Below are positions 16,020 to 24,966 of a stretch of 51,510 nt of DNA, piece after piece. Position numbers and translations under genes: made by a program. Positions within the stretch are counted from its first letter, which is position 1. Each line of letters opens with the position of its first letter. This DNA comes from Nocardia carnea (GTDB lineage Bacteria > Actinomycetota > Actinomycetes > Mycobacteriales > Mycobacteriaceae): positions 1 through 51,510 of the forward strand of contig NZ_JARWNW010000247.1 in the NCBI RefSeq assembly GCF_029868325.1, in the 5' to 3' direction. The notes beneath the pieces were generated by a model, which saw only the letters and a program-made list of their open reading frames with translations, was not told the DNA's origin and searched no databases.

Positions 16020-17573
16020 TCAGCTGACCTGGCGGTCCCGGCCACTCCAATACGGCTCGCGCAGTTTGAATTTCTGCAGTTTGCCGGTCGCGGTGCGAGC
16101 CAGTTCGTCCCGGAACTCGACCGAGGTCGGTGCCTTGTAGCCGGCCAGCCGCTCTTTGCACCAGGCGATCAGATCCGATTCGGTCGCGCTGTCCGGTGCC
16201 GCGCCGGGGTCGAGCACGACCAGTGCTTTGATCGTCTCGCCCCATTTCTCGCTGGGCACCGCGATCACCGCCACCTCCGCGACGGCGGGATGGGAGAACA
16301 GGCAGTCCTCGACCTCGATCGAGGAGACGTTCTCACCGCCGGTGATGATCACATCCTTCTTGCGATCGGCGATGGTCAGATAGCCGTCCTCGCCGATCTC
16401 ACCGCCGTCGCCGGTGCGGAACCAGCCGCCGTCCAGCACCGCCGCGCTTTCCTCCGGTCGTCCCCAGTAGCCGTCCATCACCACATTCGACCGCGCCAGC
16501 ACCTCGCCCGCACCTTCTTCCGATTCCTCGATCCGCAGCCGGACACCGAGCGCCGGGGCGCCGGCGCGGGTCAGCTTCGCCGCCTTGGCTTCGGGATCGA
16601 GATCGTCCCATTCCGCCCGGGCACGGTTGACGGTGAGCAGCGGAGAGGTTTCGGTGAGGCCGTATATCTGGATGAACTCCCAGCCGAGTTCCTGTTCGAC
16701 GCGAGCAACCGTTTTCGTCGGCGGCGGGGCACCGGCCATGATGATCCGCACCCGGTTCCGGCCGGGGATCTCGCCCTCCCAGGTTTGTGCGGCGTCGAGG
16801 ACGGCGGCCGCGACTGCGGGGGCCGCGCACATCACCGTGACGCCGTGATCGCGGACCCGTCGCAGGATCTCGGCGCCGTCGATTTTGCGCAGGACGATAT
16901 GCCGGGCGCCGACACCGGTCATCGCGAACGGCTGACCCCAGCCGTTGGCGTGGAACATCGGCAGGGTGTGCAGGTAGACGTCGCGGTCGCTGATCGTGGC
17001 GTGCAGTCCGAAGGTGACGGCGTTGACCCAGATATTGCGGTGGGTGATCTGCACACCCTTCGGGCGCGCGGTGGTGCCGGAGGTGTAGTTGATGGCGGCG
17101 GTGGCGGATTCGTCGGGTTCCCACGTCCGCGGGACCGACCCCGGGGGCGCGTAGAGATCGCTGTCGGAACCCAGCACAAAGGTGTGTTCGCATTCGAGCC
17201 CGGCCAGTGGGTCCGCGAGCTCGGGGTCCACGTACAGGACGCGGGCACCGGAATCCTGGACGATGTAGCGCACCTCGTCCGGACGCAGGCGGAAGTTGAT
17301 CGGCACCAGCACCCGGCCCCACCCGCTGACACCGAAGAACGAGGTCAGCAATCGGCTCGAATTATGGCTGACGATCGCGACCCGTTCGCCGGCTCCGATA
17401 CCGAGTTCGTCGAGCCGGGCGGCCTGCCTGCGGGCGAGTCCGGCGACCTCGGCGTAGGTCAGCGAGCCCTGGCCGGGCGCCGGCTGCGTGGGTTCGTCGA
17501 CCACACCGACGCGGTCGCCGTACACGGTTTCGGCACGGTCGAGGAAATCGGCGACACTGAACGGGACGAACAT
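16020..17573 (-). CDS. AMP-forming acyl-CoA synthetase
   Basis: 517 aa from ATG 17573, preceded by TAGGAGGA; an upstream in-frame start at 17597 lacks a site. ANL-superfamily motifs: P-loop YTSGTTARPKGVQ, GLTETSP, GYWGRPEE, the hinge GEDGYLTIADRKKDVIITGG, and the catalytic Lys in TATGKLQKF close to the C-terminus. It activates a carboxylic acid to its CoA thioester through an acyl-adenylate. Chain length cannot be deduced; the sequence is closest to medium/long-chain fatty acid ligases. Transcribed alone. Confidence 0.9.
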   Translation of the reverse strand: MFVPFSVADFLDRAETVYGDRVGVVDEPTQPAPGQGSLTYAEVAGLARRQAARLDELGIGAGERVAIVSHNSSRLLTSFFGVSGWGRVLVPINFRLRPDEVRYIVQDSGARVLYVDPELADPLAGLECEHTFVLGSDSDLYAPPGSVPRTWEPDESATAAINYTSGTTARPKGVQITHRNIWVNAVTFGLHATISDRDVYLHTLPMFHANGWGQPFAMTGVGARHIVLRKIDGAEILRRVRDHGVTVMCAAPAVAAAVLDAAQTWEGEIPGRNRVRIIMAGAPPPTKTVARVEQELGWEFIQIYGLTETSPLLTVNRARAEWDDLDPEAKAAKLTRAGAPALGVRLRIEESEEGAGEVLARSNVVMDGYWGRPEESAAVLDGGWFRTGDGGEIGEDGYLTIADRKKDVIITGGENVSSIEVEDCLFSHPAVAEVAVIAVPSEKWGETIKALVVLDPGAAPDSATESDLIAWCKERLAGYKAPTSVEFRDELARTATGKLQKFKLREPYWSGRDRQVS

Positions 17574-17949
17574 GGTCCTCCTACGGATCGTGCACACGCC
17601 CGCGAGACGAATCCGCGGACCTTCCGGCGGTCCGATGATTGTCTCCTCGTAGCGGCGGGGGTGGGGCCGGAATTCTCATTGCGGCTCCCGACAGACATGC
17701 ACTGCCGAATTCGAGCCGACTGCCACCGCCCGGGAAACCGGCCCGGCAGGTTGGTAGCCATGGACGGCCGGTCCGCTGGACAACTGCACACGATTCACCC
17801 GTCTGGGCCGGACGGCGCGCCCGCCTGTGCCTTCACGACGTAAGTCCGGGCGATGACTCGAGTACGCCAGCACGTTGCCGTGACTTTGCCGCGACCCTTT
17901 CGTAATCTAACAGTGATCTTGTCTCCGAGCGTTACGAGTAGTCATCATC
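17574..17949. other. Divergent intergenic region
   Basis: 376 bp between the divergent acyl-CoA synthetase and the secreted protein. It holds the synthetase Shine-Dalgarno at its left edge and, near the right edge, TAATCT (17903-17908), a possible -10 for the rightward gene. CGTAA (17901-17905) and TTACG (17932-17936) form a short inverted pair. I see no coding frame, tRNA, riboswitch consensus or mobile element. Confidence 0.5.
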
Positions 17950-18603
17950 ATGCCTGGTCAACATCGCAAACCGGCCCGAGCCCGGAAGATCGCCCCGCTG
18001 GCCGGGAGTACGGTCGCGGCAACGGCCGTCATCGCGCTGTCGGTAATGGCCCGCCCCGCCCCGAGCCCGCAAACCACCGCGGTGGCGGCGGATACGCAGG
18101 CAGCACCCGCGGCCGGTATGGGCGCCGCGTCGGAAACCCCACCCGCTCCGGCGCCGCCGTCGGCCGAGGCCGTCGCGGCAGTCGACAAGCCCCGAGAACC
18201 GGCCAGGTACCTGAAGCGCTTCGCGCCGCCACCACCTCCCCCGATCGCGTGTTCCACCGAACTCGCCGGAACACAACCGCATGTGGCGCAGGTGGGCAAT
18301 CTGATCGGCCAAACCTTCGGGATCACCGATATCGGCGGAGCCAACGGCCGCTACGACGGCGAGCACGGCGCGGGCCTGGCCCTCGATTTCATGACCACCG
18401 ATCCCGCGAACGGCGACGCCATCGCCGATTTCGTTCTCGCCAACAAAGAGCGTTTCGGCGTGTCCTACGTGATCTGGCAGCAGCAGTACAACGACGGCAG
18501 CGGTTGGTCGTATATGGAAGACCGCGGTAGCCCGACCCAGAATCACTACGACCACGTCCACGTGTCGTTCGAGTCGGCCGCCGATGTATTCGTGACCTGC
18601 TGA
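17950..18603 (+). CDS. Secreted/anchored protein with ARB-07466-like C-terminal domain
   Basis: 217 aa. Basic N-terminus, then a hydrophobic segment at about 18-35 (signal peptide or anchor), a Pro/Ala-rich linker to about 95, then a compact domain with LALDFM and NHYDHVHVSFE. That His/Asp arrangement is typical of the ARB-07466 group seen at the ends of actinobacterial cell-wall proteins and related to metal-dependent peptidase folds. An extracellular peptidoglycan role is inferred, not shown. Two Cys (near the domain start and the penultimate residue region) could form a disulfide. Confidence 0.75.
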   Translation: MPGQHRKPARARKIAPLAGSTVAATAVIALSVMARPAPSPQTTAVAADTQAAPAAGMGAASETPPAPAPPSAEAVAAVDKPREPARYLKRFAPPPPPPIACSTELAGTQPHVAQVGNLIGQTFGITDIGGANGRYDGEHGAGLALDFMTTDPANGDAIADFVLANKERFGVSYVIWQQQYNDGSGWSYMEDRGSPTQNHYDHVHVSFESAADVFVTC

Positions 18604-18815
18604 TCGCGCCCCGGATTCGGCCCGACCGGTGAGAACCGGTAGCCGGCGACGCCGCATCGCCCCGGGCCACGGCTGCCGTGGTGGTTCGGCTCAGGCCAAA
18701 GCGCAGGGTTGGGCAGCGGCGCATCCCCGCAAGGTGAGAATCCGCGGGTTCCGGATCGGGCCTTCGCGGATCTCGATCACGCATTCCCGGTGGCTGAACC
18801 GGCTCCCACAGTGGT

Positions 18816-19775
18816 TCAGTGGGCGGACAAGCTGCCCAGCGCATGCTGCGCGGTCGAACACAATTCGTCGATCACCCGGCCCACCGGCACGCTTTCGGTC
18901 ACCATCCCCACACCTTGTCCCGCATCGACCGGGGCCACCACGGGATCGTCGGCCGACATCGCCGCGGCCAGCTCATCGCGGGCCGCCGGGTTCCCGGCCA
19001 GGTCGTCCTCGCTGCGCTCCCACCGCTCGGTGAAATCGTTGCGCAGGACCCGCGAGGGGAAACGCGCCGGCCAGGGCAGCTGCTGGCCGATATCGAAAAC
19101 GCGCGTGGTGACGGTATCGGTGGCCGCCGCACGAATCAGCGCCGCACGCGCTCGGTCCGGGGTGAGCGCCTCGGTGCACGCCGACAGCCTTGTCCCGAGC
19201 CACGCTCCCGCGGCACCGGCCGCCAGCACCGCGGCCAGGGTCCGGCCGGACGAGATCCCGCCGGCCGCCAGCACCGGAACCTCCACCGCATCGAGCACGG
19301 TATCGAGCAACGGCAAGGTACCCAGCAGTGGCTCCCCGTGACCGCCGCCTTCGGCGCCGCGGGCGACGAGCACATCCACTCCGGCATCGGCGGCGCGGCG
19401 GGCCTGTTCCGCGTCGTAGACCTGGGTCACCGCCCGGACACCGTGCCGGTGCAGCCGCCGCACCCAGGTGAAATCGTCGGTGAAGCCGACCGAGATCACC
19501 GTCGGCCGCGCGGCGAGAGCGGTATCGAGCAGACCCGGTTCCCGGGCCAGCACCCAGTCGACCAGGCCGATGCCGAACGGACCGGGCACGGCACCGAGCA
19601 ATTCCAGTTCATCGGTCAACCGGTCGACCGATCCCGCACTTCCCATCCCGATCATCCCGAGCCCACCGGCGGCGGTCACTGCTGCCGCCAACCGGCCACC
19701 GGCCACACCCCCCATCGGGGCGTTGACTATCGGTGCGCGCAAACCCATCTCCCGCGACCAGGGCGTCGACAGCAC
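18816..19775 (-). CDS. Nitronate monooxygenase (2-nitropropane dioxygenase family)
   Basis: 319 aa from GTG 19775, with AGGTGG upstream; an upstream in-frame start at 19808 is less likely. TIM-barrel FMN enzyme. Visible: LRAPIVNAPMGG at the N-terminus, GAEGGGHG, AAGGISSGR and AAGAWLGTR, the FMN-phosphate loops. The family oxidises alkyl nitronates such as propionate-3-nitronate, though some members are enoyl reductases. Transcribed in the same direction as the next three genes but separated by about 175 bp. Confidence 0.88.
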   Translation of the reverse strand: MLSTPWSREMGLRAPIVNAPMGGVAGGRLAAAVTAAGGLGMIGMGSAGSVDRLTDELELLGAVPGPFGIGLVDWVLAREPGLLDTALAARPTVISVGFTDDFTWVRRLHRHGVRAVTQVYDAEQARRAADAGVDVLVARGAEGGGHGEPLLGTLPLLDTVLDAVEVPVLAAGGISSGRTLAAVLAAGAAGAWLGTRLSACTEALTPDRARAALIRAAATDTVTTRVFDIGQQLPWPARFPSRVLRNDFTERWERSEDDLAGNPAARDELAAAMSADDPVVAPVDAGQGVGMVTESVPVGRVIDELCSTAQHALGSLSAH

Positions 19776-19951
19776 TACGGTCCACCTCGCTCGTCTGTGC
19801 ACCGGCATCGGGATGCCGGATCCGGTTCTCCCCGCGACCGTACCCGCCTACCTCCGGCAGCTGACCGCCCTGCCCGCACCGCGGAAACAGTCGCCCTCCA
19901 CGGCCCTTCCACCGACGAAAGCATCAGGACGAGCCCTGGGTCGGCGGCTAC

Positions 19952-20353
19952 CTACCTCGAGGTGCCCCGCTCGGCAATCACTTCGACCCGGAGGAATTCC
20001 GGCGCCTTGATCACCCGGCGCAGCATGAACCGGATGAACGGCGGCATATCGGCGGCGGACTCGTCCCGGTAGACACGCGGCGAGCCGACCGCGTAGCGCC
20101 GGCGTCGTGATTCGAGTTCGCAACCACCGGCGGCGAGAACATTGCGCACCCAGTCGGATTCGGCGCCGTAGGTCAAGGCGATCACAAATCCGTCGCCGCG
20201 GCGGAAGGCCCACAGCGGGGTCCGGAATATCCGGCCGGAACGGCGTCCGCGATGGACGACCACCGCCCAGCCCGGCGCCCACGGTGCGATGAATTTCGTG
20301 ATCCGGTTCAGACCGGCCTTGTTTGCGCGAGCGATCCATCGGGGCGCGGGCAT
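19952..20353 (-). CDS. Deazaflavin (F420)-dependent nitroreductase-family protein
   Basis: 133 aa. Matches the Ddn/FDOR-B small split-barrel family: VVVHRGRRSGRIFRTPLWAF at about 31-50 and ALTYGAESDWVRNVLAAGG at about 59-77, the F420-contacting blocks. In mycobacteria such proteins reduce quinones or nitro compounds with F420H2. Start ATG has GTGAGGTG upstream. F420 use fits an actinomycete. Substrate unknown. Confidence 0.87.
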   Translation of the reverse strand: MPAPRWIARANKAGLNRITKFIAPWAPGWAVVVHRGRRSGRIFRTPLWAFRRGDGFVIALTYGAESDWVRNVLAAGGCELESRRRRYAVGSPRVYRDESAADMPPFIRFMLRRVIKAPEFLRVEVIAERGTSR

Positions 20354-20605
20354 CTGGCGAACACCTCACTTCACTCGGGTCCGCCGGCTCCTGCACCACG
20401 AACCGGCGACGCAGACAGCACGGTACGCGGCGATATCCGGCGTACGTATTCGCTCCAGTTTCGCAGGCCGGCACGCTGTTGTCCGAACGACAGCCCGAGA
20501 GCGGTGGACTCCTACCCGCCGAAGCGATGCTGCGCCGCGCCGGTCCGTACCTGCCGGGCGTCGCGGCGTGCCCGCCGGGCCGCGACCATTTCCGGCAAAC
20601 CGCCT

Positions 20606-21724
20606 CTACCGGTCGAGAACATCGGAAAGCGCGACGGACGTGAGTCGATGCGCCTCGGCCACCGGCTCGTTGGTGATGCCGCCGGCACAGGTGTTGAGAC
20701 CTTTGGCGAGCACCGGATCGTCGCGCAGGGCTGCGCGCCAGCCTTTGTTCGCGAGGGCGACCACGTAGGGCAGGGTCGAGTTGGTGAGGGCGTAGGTCGA
20801 GGTGTTCGGTACGGCGCCGGGCATATTCGCCACGCAGTAGAAGGTCGAATCATGTACCGGGAAAGTGGGCTCGGAATGTGTGGTCGGTCGCGAATCCTCG
20901 AAGCAGCCACCCTGGTCGATGGCGATATCGACGAGTACGGAGCCAGGTTTCATCCGCGCGACCAGATCGTTGCCGACGAGTTTGGGCGCCGACGCTCCCG
21001 GAATCAGCACCGCGCCGATCACCAGATCCGCCTGCTCGACCTGCTGTTCGATGGCCAGGCGGGAGGATGCGAGCCCGTGCACCCGGTTGTGGTAGCGCCA
21101 GAACGACATCCGGAGCTTGTCGAGGTCGGTATCGAGCAGCGTGACATCGGCGCCCATTCCCAGGGCGATATTGGCGGCGTTCTGACCGGCGACCCCCGCG
21201 CCGAGGATCACCACCCGGGCGTTGGCCACACCGCCGACCCCGCCCATCAGCACCCCGCGCCCGCGTTGCGCCTTCAGCAGCGAGTGGGCGCCGACCTGGG
21301 GTGCCAGACAGCCCGCGACCTCCGACATCGGGTAGAGCAGCGGCAGGACACCGGACGGCAGCTGAACAGTTTCGTAGGCGATGGCGGTGACACCTCGGCC
21401 GAGGAGTGCGTCGGTGAGCGGCCTGTCGGCGGCGAGGTGCAGGTAGGTGAACAGCACCAGGCCCTCGCGCAGCAGCGGGTACTCGGCCGCGATCGGCTCC
21501 TTCACCTTGAGCACCAGATCGGCCTGGCCCCAGACATCTTCGGCGCGGTCGACGATCCGCGCGCCGGCGGCGGCGTATTCGTCGTCGGTGATGGAGGAGC
21601 CGAGCCCGGCGTCTTTTTCGATATCGACCTGATGCCCCTGGCTCGTCAGCTCGTGTACGCCGATAGGGGTGATGGCGACTCGGTACTCGTGATCCTTGAG
21701 TTCCCTCGGCACGCCGATACGCAT
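20606..21724 (-). CDS. ald: Alanine dehydrogenase
   Basis: 372 aa, full length. It interconverts L-alanine and pyruvate plus ammonia with NAD. Residues match the M. tuberculosis enzyme in number: Arg15, Lys75 (KVKEP) and His96 (TYLHLAAD), plus the Asp of DIAIDQGG. NAD motif GAGVAGQNAA. ATG 21724 has AGGAGGAG just upstream. Transcribed alone; no Lrp-type regulator is adjacent. Confidence 0.95.
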   Translation of the reverse strand: MRIGVPRELKDHEYRVAITPIGVHELTSQGHQVDIEKDAGLGSSITDDEYAAAGARIVDRAEDVWGQADLVLKVKEPIAAEYPLLREGLVLFTYLHLAADRPLTDALLGRGVTAIAYETVQLPSGVLPLLYPMSEVAGCLAPQVGAHSLLKAQRGRGVLMGGVGGVANARVVILGAGVAGQNAANIALGMGADVTLLDTDLDKLRMSFWRYHNRVHGLASSRLAIEQQVEQADLVIGAVLIPGASAPKLVGNDLVARMKPGSVLVDIAIDQGGCFEDSRPTTHSEPTFPVHDSTFYCVANMPGAVPNTSTYALTNSTLPYVVALANKGWRAALRDDPVLAKGLNTCAGGITNEPVAEAHRLTSVALSDVLDR

Positions 21725-21871
21725 TGCTCCTCCTACTCGTACACGTCGGCAGGATGTCCGAGAACTACTGCGGGTGTGGTGATCTCACCGGCCCACTGCA
21801 TCCGCTCATCGCACCCCGACGAGTCGGGCGCATCCCCGCAAGTGAGTGAGGCCGCGCGCCTTCGGCCGCAT

Positions 21872-22144
21872 TCACCCGCCGGCGACCGATGGAATGATCA
21901 TGATCTCGGTTCCGGCATCGACCGGTGTGTCCTGCCCCTCGAGCGTGCGGCATTCATCGTCGCCGACATAGAAGTTCACGTAGCGGCGCAGCTGACCGCT
22001 CTCGTCGCGAAGCCGGCGTTCCAGCCCCGGCGACCGCTCGCGCACGGCGTCCAGAACGCTGCGGAGCGTCGCCCCGTCGACGTCGATCTCCTTTTCGCCG
22101 TCGACGTAGGTACGCAGCATGGACGGCAGGCGGACGCGGGCCAC
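21872..22144 (-). CDS. MoaD/ThiS-family sulfur carrier-like protein
   Basis: 90 aa from GTG 22144, four bases after the stop of the beta-propeller gene; the frame upstream of it is antisense noise. Beta-grasp fold with the sequence ending SVAGG, the C-terminal di-glycine that is adenylated and thiocarboxylated in MoaD, ThiS and CysO. No MoeB/ThiF activator or cognate synthase is nearby. The tight link to the propeller gene suggests a joint function. Confidence 0.82.
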   Translation of the reverse strand: MARVRLPSMLRTYVDGEKEIDVDGATLRSVLDAVRERSPGLERRLRDESGQLRRYVNFYVGDDECRTLEGQDTPVDAGTEIMIIPSVAGG

Positions 22145-22148
22145 GGCG

Positions 22149-23246
22149 TTATCCGACGACCGCGGCACGTACGCACAGTACGTCCGGAAGTTTGTCGGCG
22201 ACGAGTTGCCAGTGATCGCCCTCGTCGGCACTGCAGTAGACCTCGCCGTTGCGGGTGCCGAAGTAGATACCCGCCGGGTCGGCGTCGTCGGCGCACATGG
22301 CATCGCGCATGACCGCCGCCCAGAACGGGCCCTGCGGGAGCCCGTCGGTCTGGGCGGACCAGGTATCGCCGCCGTTTTCGCTGCGATACACCGCGCAACG
22401 CGCGTCCGGCGGGAAACGGAACCGCTCCATATCCGCGACCAGCGGGAAGGTGTAGATCACCCCGGAGCGCCGGGGGTGCGCGACGATCGGGAACCCGAAA
22501 TTGGATTCGGGTAACCCACCGTCGATCGATTGCCAGCTCGCCCCCTCGTCGGTGCTGCGGAAAACACCGCCGTGGTTCTGCAGGTACATGGTGTTCGGCG
22601 TATCCGCGTCCAATGCGACCTTGTGCACGCACTGCCCCCATTCGGGCAGTTCACCCGGCATGAAATCGGCGGTGACACCTTTGTTCGCAGGCTTCCACGA
22701 CGATCCGCCGTCGGTGGTCCGATAGACGCCTCCGGTGGAGATGGCGACCGCCATCCGCTCGGTATCGGCCGGATGCGGCAGGATCGTATGCAACGCCAGA
22801 CCGCCGCCGCCCGGCATCCACTCCGGCCGGTGCGGATGCTCCCACAGGCCGCGGACGAGCTCGAACGTCCGGCCGCCGTCGGTGGAGCGGAACAGCGCGG
22901 CCGGTTCGGCGCCCGCGTACACCACATCCGGTTCCGCCGCGGTGGCGGGCGCGATCTGCCAGACGCCCTGTAGTGCCGCACCGGTGTCCTCCGGGAAGGC
23001 CAGCGGCGCGTCGTCCGGCTCGCTCCAGGTGGCACCGAAGTCGTCGCTGGTCACCATGGTGGGGCCGAAATGGCTGTCCAGTACACCCGCGAGCAGACGC
23101 GGCGTGGACCGCCGGGTATCGATCGCGAAGGCCTTCACATCGGCCACGGCGAACTGGGGCTCACCGACCTCCCAGTTCATCCGGCCGTTCTTGCTGCGCG
23201 CCAGGAACAATCCCTTACGCGTCCCGATTCCGAGCAGTACGTCCAT
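22149..23246 (-). CDS. BNR/VPS10-type beta-propeller protein
   Basis: 365 aa from ATG 23246 with GGAGG upstream. It contains repeated Asp-box elements, for example TSDDFGATW, RSTDGGRTF, RTTDGGSSW, RSTDEGASW, RSENGGDTW and CSADEGDHW, roughly one every 50-70 residues, which fits a six- or seven-bladed propeller. No signal peptide, so cytosolic. Annotated relatives are called exo-alpha-sialidase-like or glycosyl hydrolase, but I see no sialidase active site. Function unknown; co-translated with the MoaD-like gene. Confidence 0.82.
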   Translation of the reverse strand: MDVLLGIGTRKGLFLARSKNGRMNWEVGEPQFAVADVKAFAIDTRRSTPRLLAGVLDSHFGPTMVTSDDFGATWSEPDDAPLAFPEDTGAALQGVWQIAPATAAEPDVVYAGAEPAALFRSTDGGRTFELVRGLWEHPHRPEWMPGGGGLALHTILPHPADTERMAVAISTGGVYRTTDGGSSWKPANKGVTADFMPGELPEWGQCVHKVALDADTPNTMYLQNHGGVFRSTDEGASWQSIDGGLPESNFGFPIVAHPRRSGVIYTFPLVADMERFRFPPDARCAVYRSENGGDTWSAQTDGLPQGPFWAAVMRDAMCADDADPAGIYFGTRNGEVYCSADEGDHWQLVADKLPDVLCVRAAVVG

Positions 23247-23350
23247 CACGTACCTCCATGTCGTCACCGCACGCCGGCGCGTGTGAGCGTACTCCGCGGG
23301 ACCGACAGGTTCCGGCAGAACAGCGCACAAAGCGTGCCGCGGAACGCGGC

Positions 23351-23384
23351 GGGTGGCGATCACCGCACAGGGTGATCGCCACCC
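23351..23384 (-). terminator. Strong hairpin after the amino acid dehydrogenase
   Basis: A perfect 14-bp inverted repeat: GGGTGGCGATCACC (23351-23364), a 6-base loop, and its complement (23371-23384). It lies between the dehydrogenase stop and the propeller start on the minus strand. No T-tract follows, which is frequent in actinobacterial terminators. A regulatory hairpin for the propeller gene is the alternative. Confidence 0.6.
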
Positions 23385-23508
23385 GGCAGGACAAGTCTCA
23401 CGTCGCGGCCGGGCGCGGCGTCTTCGACCGCGGCGATCATCTATTCGCAATCGGTGGCCGGCACGGACACCATGACCGCCGGGCAGCGGGGCCTTACTGC
23501 TGGTCTTG

Positions 23509-24765
23509 TCAGGGAATGACTACCGGCCCCGATGCGGCGGACGGTTCGTCGGCCAGCCGGTGGCCGGCCTCGCGCGGCGTGACACCCTCCTCGGCCCATG
23601 CGGCCAGCAGCTGCGCGACCTTGCTGTGCATGGTGGTGCGCAGCCGGTCGAAGGAGTTCTCCGGGTTGTCGTCGACCTCGCCGAGAAGCAGCCACCACGC
23701 CCAGGCCACGGCGCCTGCGTTCGCGACGAAATCCGGAAGCACCGGGACGCCGCGGGCGGCGAGCATGGCCTCCGCCTCGGGGGTGGTTGCCGCATTCGCG
23801 GCCTCCACGATGACGCGGGCCCGGATATCGAACGAATTGTCCGGTGTGATCGCGTAGGAGATCGCCGCCGGAACGAGGATATCCACCTCGGCGGAGAGCA
23901 CCGCTGCACGCGGCAGCTGTTGGACACTTTCGGGCAGCCGGGTGCGGTCGACCTCACCGAAACCGTCGCGCAGATCCAGCAGCGCGGGGATATCCAATCC
24001 ATCCGCGCAATACAGCGCGCCGGCGGCATCGGCCACAACGGTGACCTTCATACCGGCTTCGTGCAGATAGTAGGCGGCGGCACCGCCCATGGTGCCGATC
24101 CCCTGGATCGCGACCGTGGTCTCGGCGGGCGACCGGCCGCGCCAGACCGCGGCGGCGAGGCAGGCGTGCGCGACCCCGTACCCGCCGATCACATCACCCA
24201 GCAGGAACCCGCCCTCCACTGCTGCGTTCAGCCCGTTGCGGACCCGCTCCAGGGTCGCGGCCGGATCGCCGGCGCGGCTGATCGCGGCATGGTAGCTCTG
24301 CCCCAGCCCGAGTTTCTCGAAGACCTCGTCGATCAGATGCTGCGGAACACCCAGGTCCTCGGCCGTCACCCAATGCGTATCCAGCCACGGGCGCATGGCC
24401 TCGCAGAACCGCTCGAGGACACCGATCGCCTGTGGGTCCTTCGGGTCGAAATCGATACCGCCCTTCGCCCCGCCGACCGGCAGATCGAAGGTGGCCGTCT
24501 TATCGGCCATCCCGCGGGCAAGATCCTCGACCTCGCGCAGGCTGCAGCCGGCCCGCATCCGCGTGCCGCCGGTGGCCAGGCCCGCGCGCAGGGTGTGCAC
24601 CACGAGGTAGCCGACCGCGCCCGTCAGCGAATCGGTCCACTGCAGACGCATATACGGTTCGGTCCGGCGTACCGGTGGCGCGGCGGTCGTTGCCGCGGGA
24701 ATGTCCGGAAAGGTTTGCGTGGTCATATGCGGGGTACCCCCCATAGGGTTGTCGATCGCCGTCAC
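23509..24765 (-). CDS. Glu/Leu/Phe/Val dehydrogenase family protein
   Basis: 418 aa from GTG 24765, chosen because a near-perfect Shine-Dalgarno AAAGGAGGTGG stands six bases upstream; ATG 24726 is an alternative. Family motifs: Lys89 (MADKTA), catalytic Lys101 in LPVGGAKGGIDFDPKD, and the nucleotide site AIQGIGTMGGAAA. These enzymes oxidatively deaminate an amino acid to its 2-oxo acid with NAD(P). Length and motifs fit the glutamate dehydrogenase fold, but specificity is not readable. Divergent from a LysR regulator. Confidence 0.85.
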   Translation of the reverse strand: MTAIDNPMGGTPHMTTQTFPDIPAATTAAPPVRRTEPYMRLQWTDSLTGAVGYLVVHTLRAGLATGGTRMRAGCSLREVEDLARGMADKTATFDLPVGGAKGGIDFDPKDPQAIGVLERFCEAMRPWLDTHWVTAEDLGVPQHLIDEVFEKLGLGQSYHAAISRAGDPAATLERVRNGLNAAVEGGFLLGDVIGGYGVAHACLAAAVWRGRSPAETTVAIQGIGTMGGAAAYYLHEAGMKVTVVADAAGALYCADGLDIPALLDLRDGFGEVDRTRLPESVQQLPRAAVLSAEVDILVPAAISYAITPDNSFDIRARVIVEAANAATTPEAEAMLAARGVPVLPDFVANAGAVAWAWWLLLGEVDDNPENSFDRLRTTMHSKVAQLLAAWAEEGVTPREAGHRLADEPSAASGPVVIP

Positions 24766-24935
24766 GATGAACCACCTCCTTTTCGTGCTCGGCCGTCGCC
24801 ACCGCATGCGGCAACCCCGGCGCGCAAATGTTCCGTCCGGACTTCGTCGTCCCCACGGCTGCTATGTGCCGATCCCATAACTGTGCGGTCGTACCTGCTC
24901 GCGCGTCTATTTACGGTTGGTACACGGCAGTGTTC

Positions 24936-24954
24936 AGCGTTGCTGCACAACGCT
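24936..24954. promoter_or_regulatory. LysR-type box
   Basis: AGCGTTG-N5-CAACGCT, a perfect 7-bp inverted repeat, ends 12 bp before the LysR start and lies in the 200-bp gap shared with the divergent dehydrogenase. Its size and position fit an autoregulatory LysR recognition site. Confidence 0.6.
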
Positions 24955-24966
24955 TAGGCTCGTCGT

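Noticed and set aside
16290..17843. A 517-aa plus-strand open frame
   Set aside because: It mirrors the acyl-CoA synthetase, which has all the expected motifs on the minus strand.
17880..17949. Possible c-di-AMP (ydaO) riboswitch before the secreted cell-wall-type protein
   Set aside because: The leader is too short and lacks the conserved ydaO blocks. Only a short CGTAA/TTACG pair is present.
20252..22312. A 686-aa plus-strand open frame
   Set aside because: It covers alanine dehydrogenase and the MoaD-like gene on the other strand. The translation is low-complexity and Arg/Asp/His-rich.
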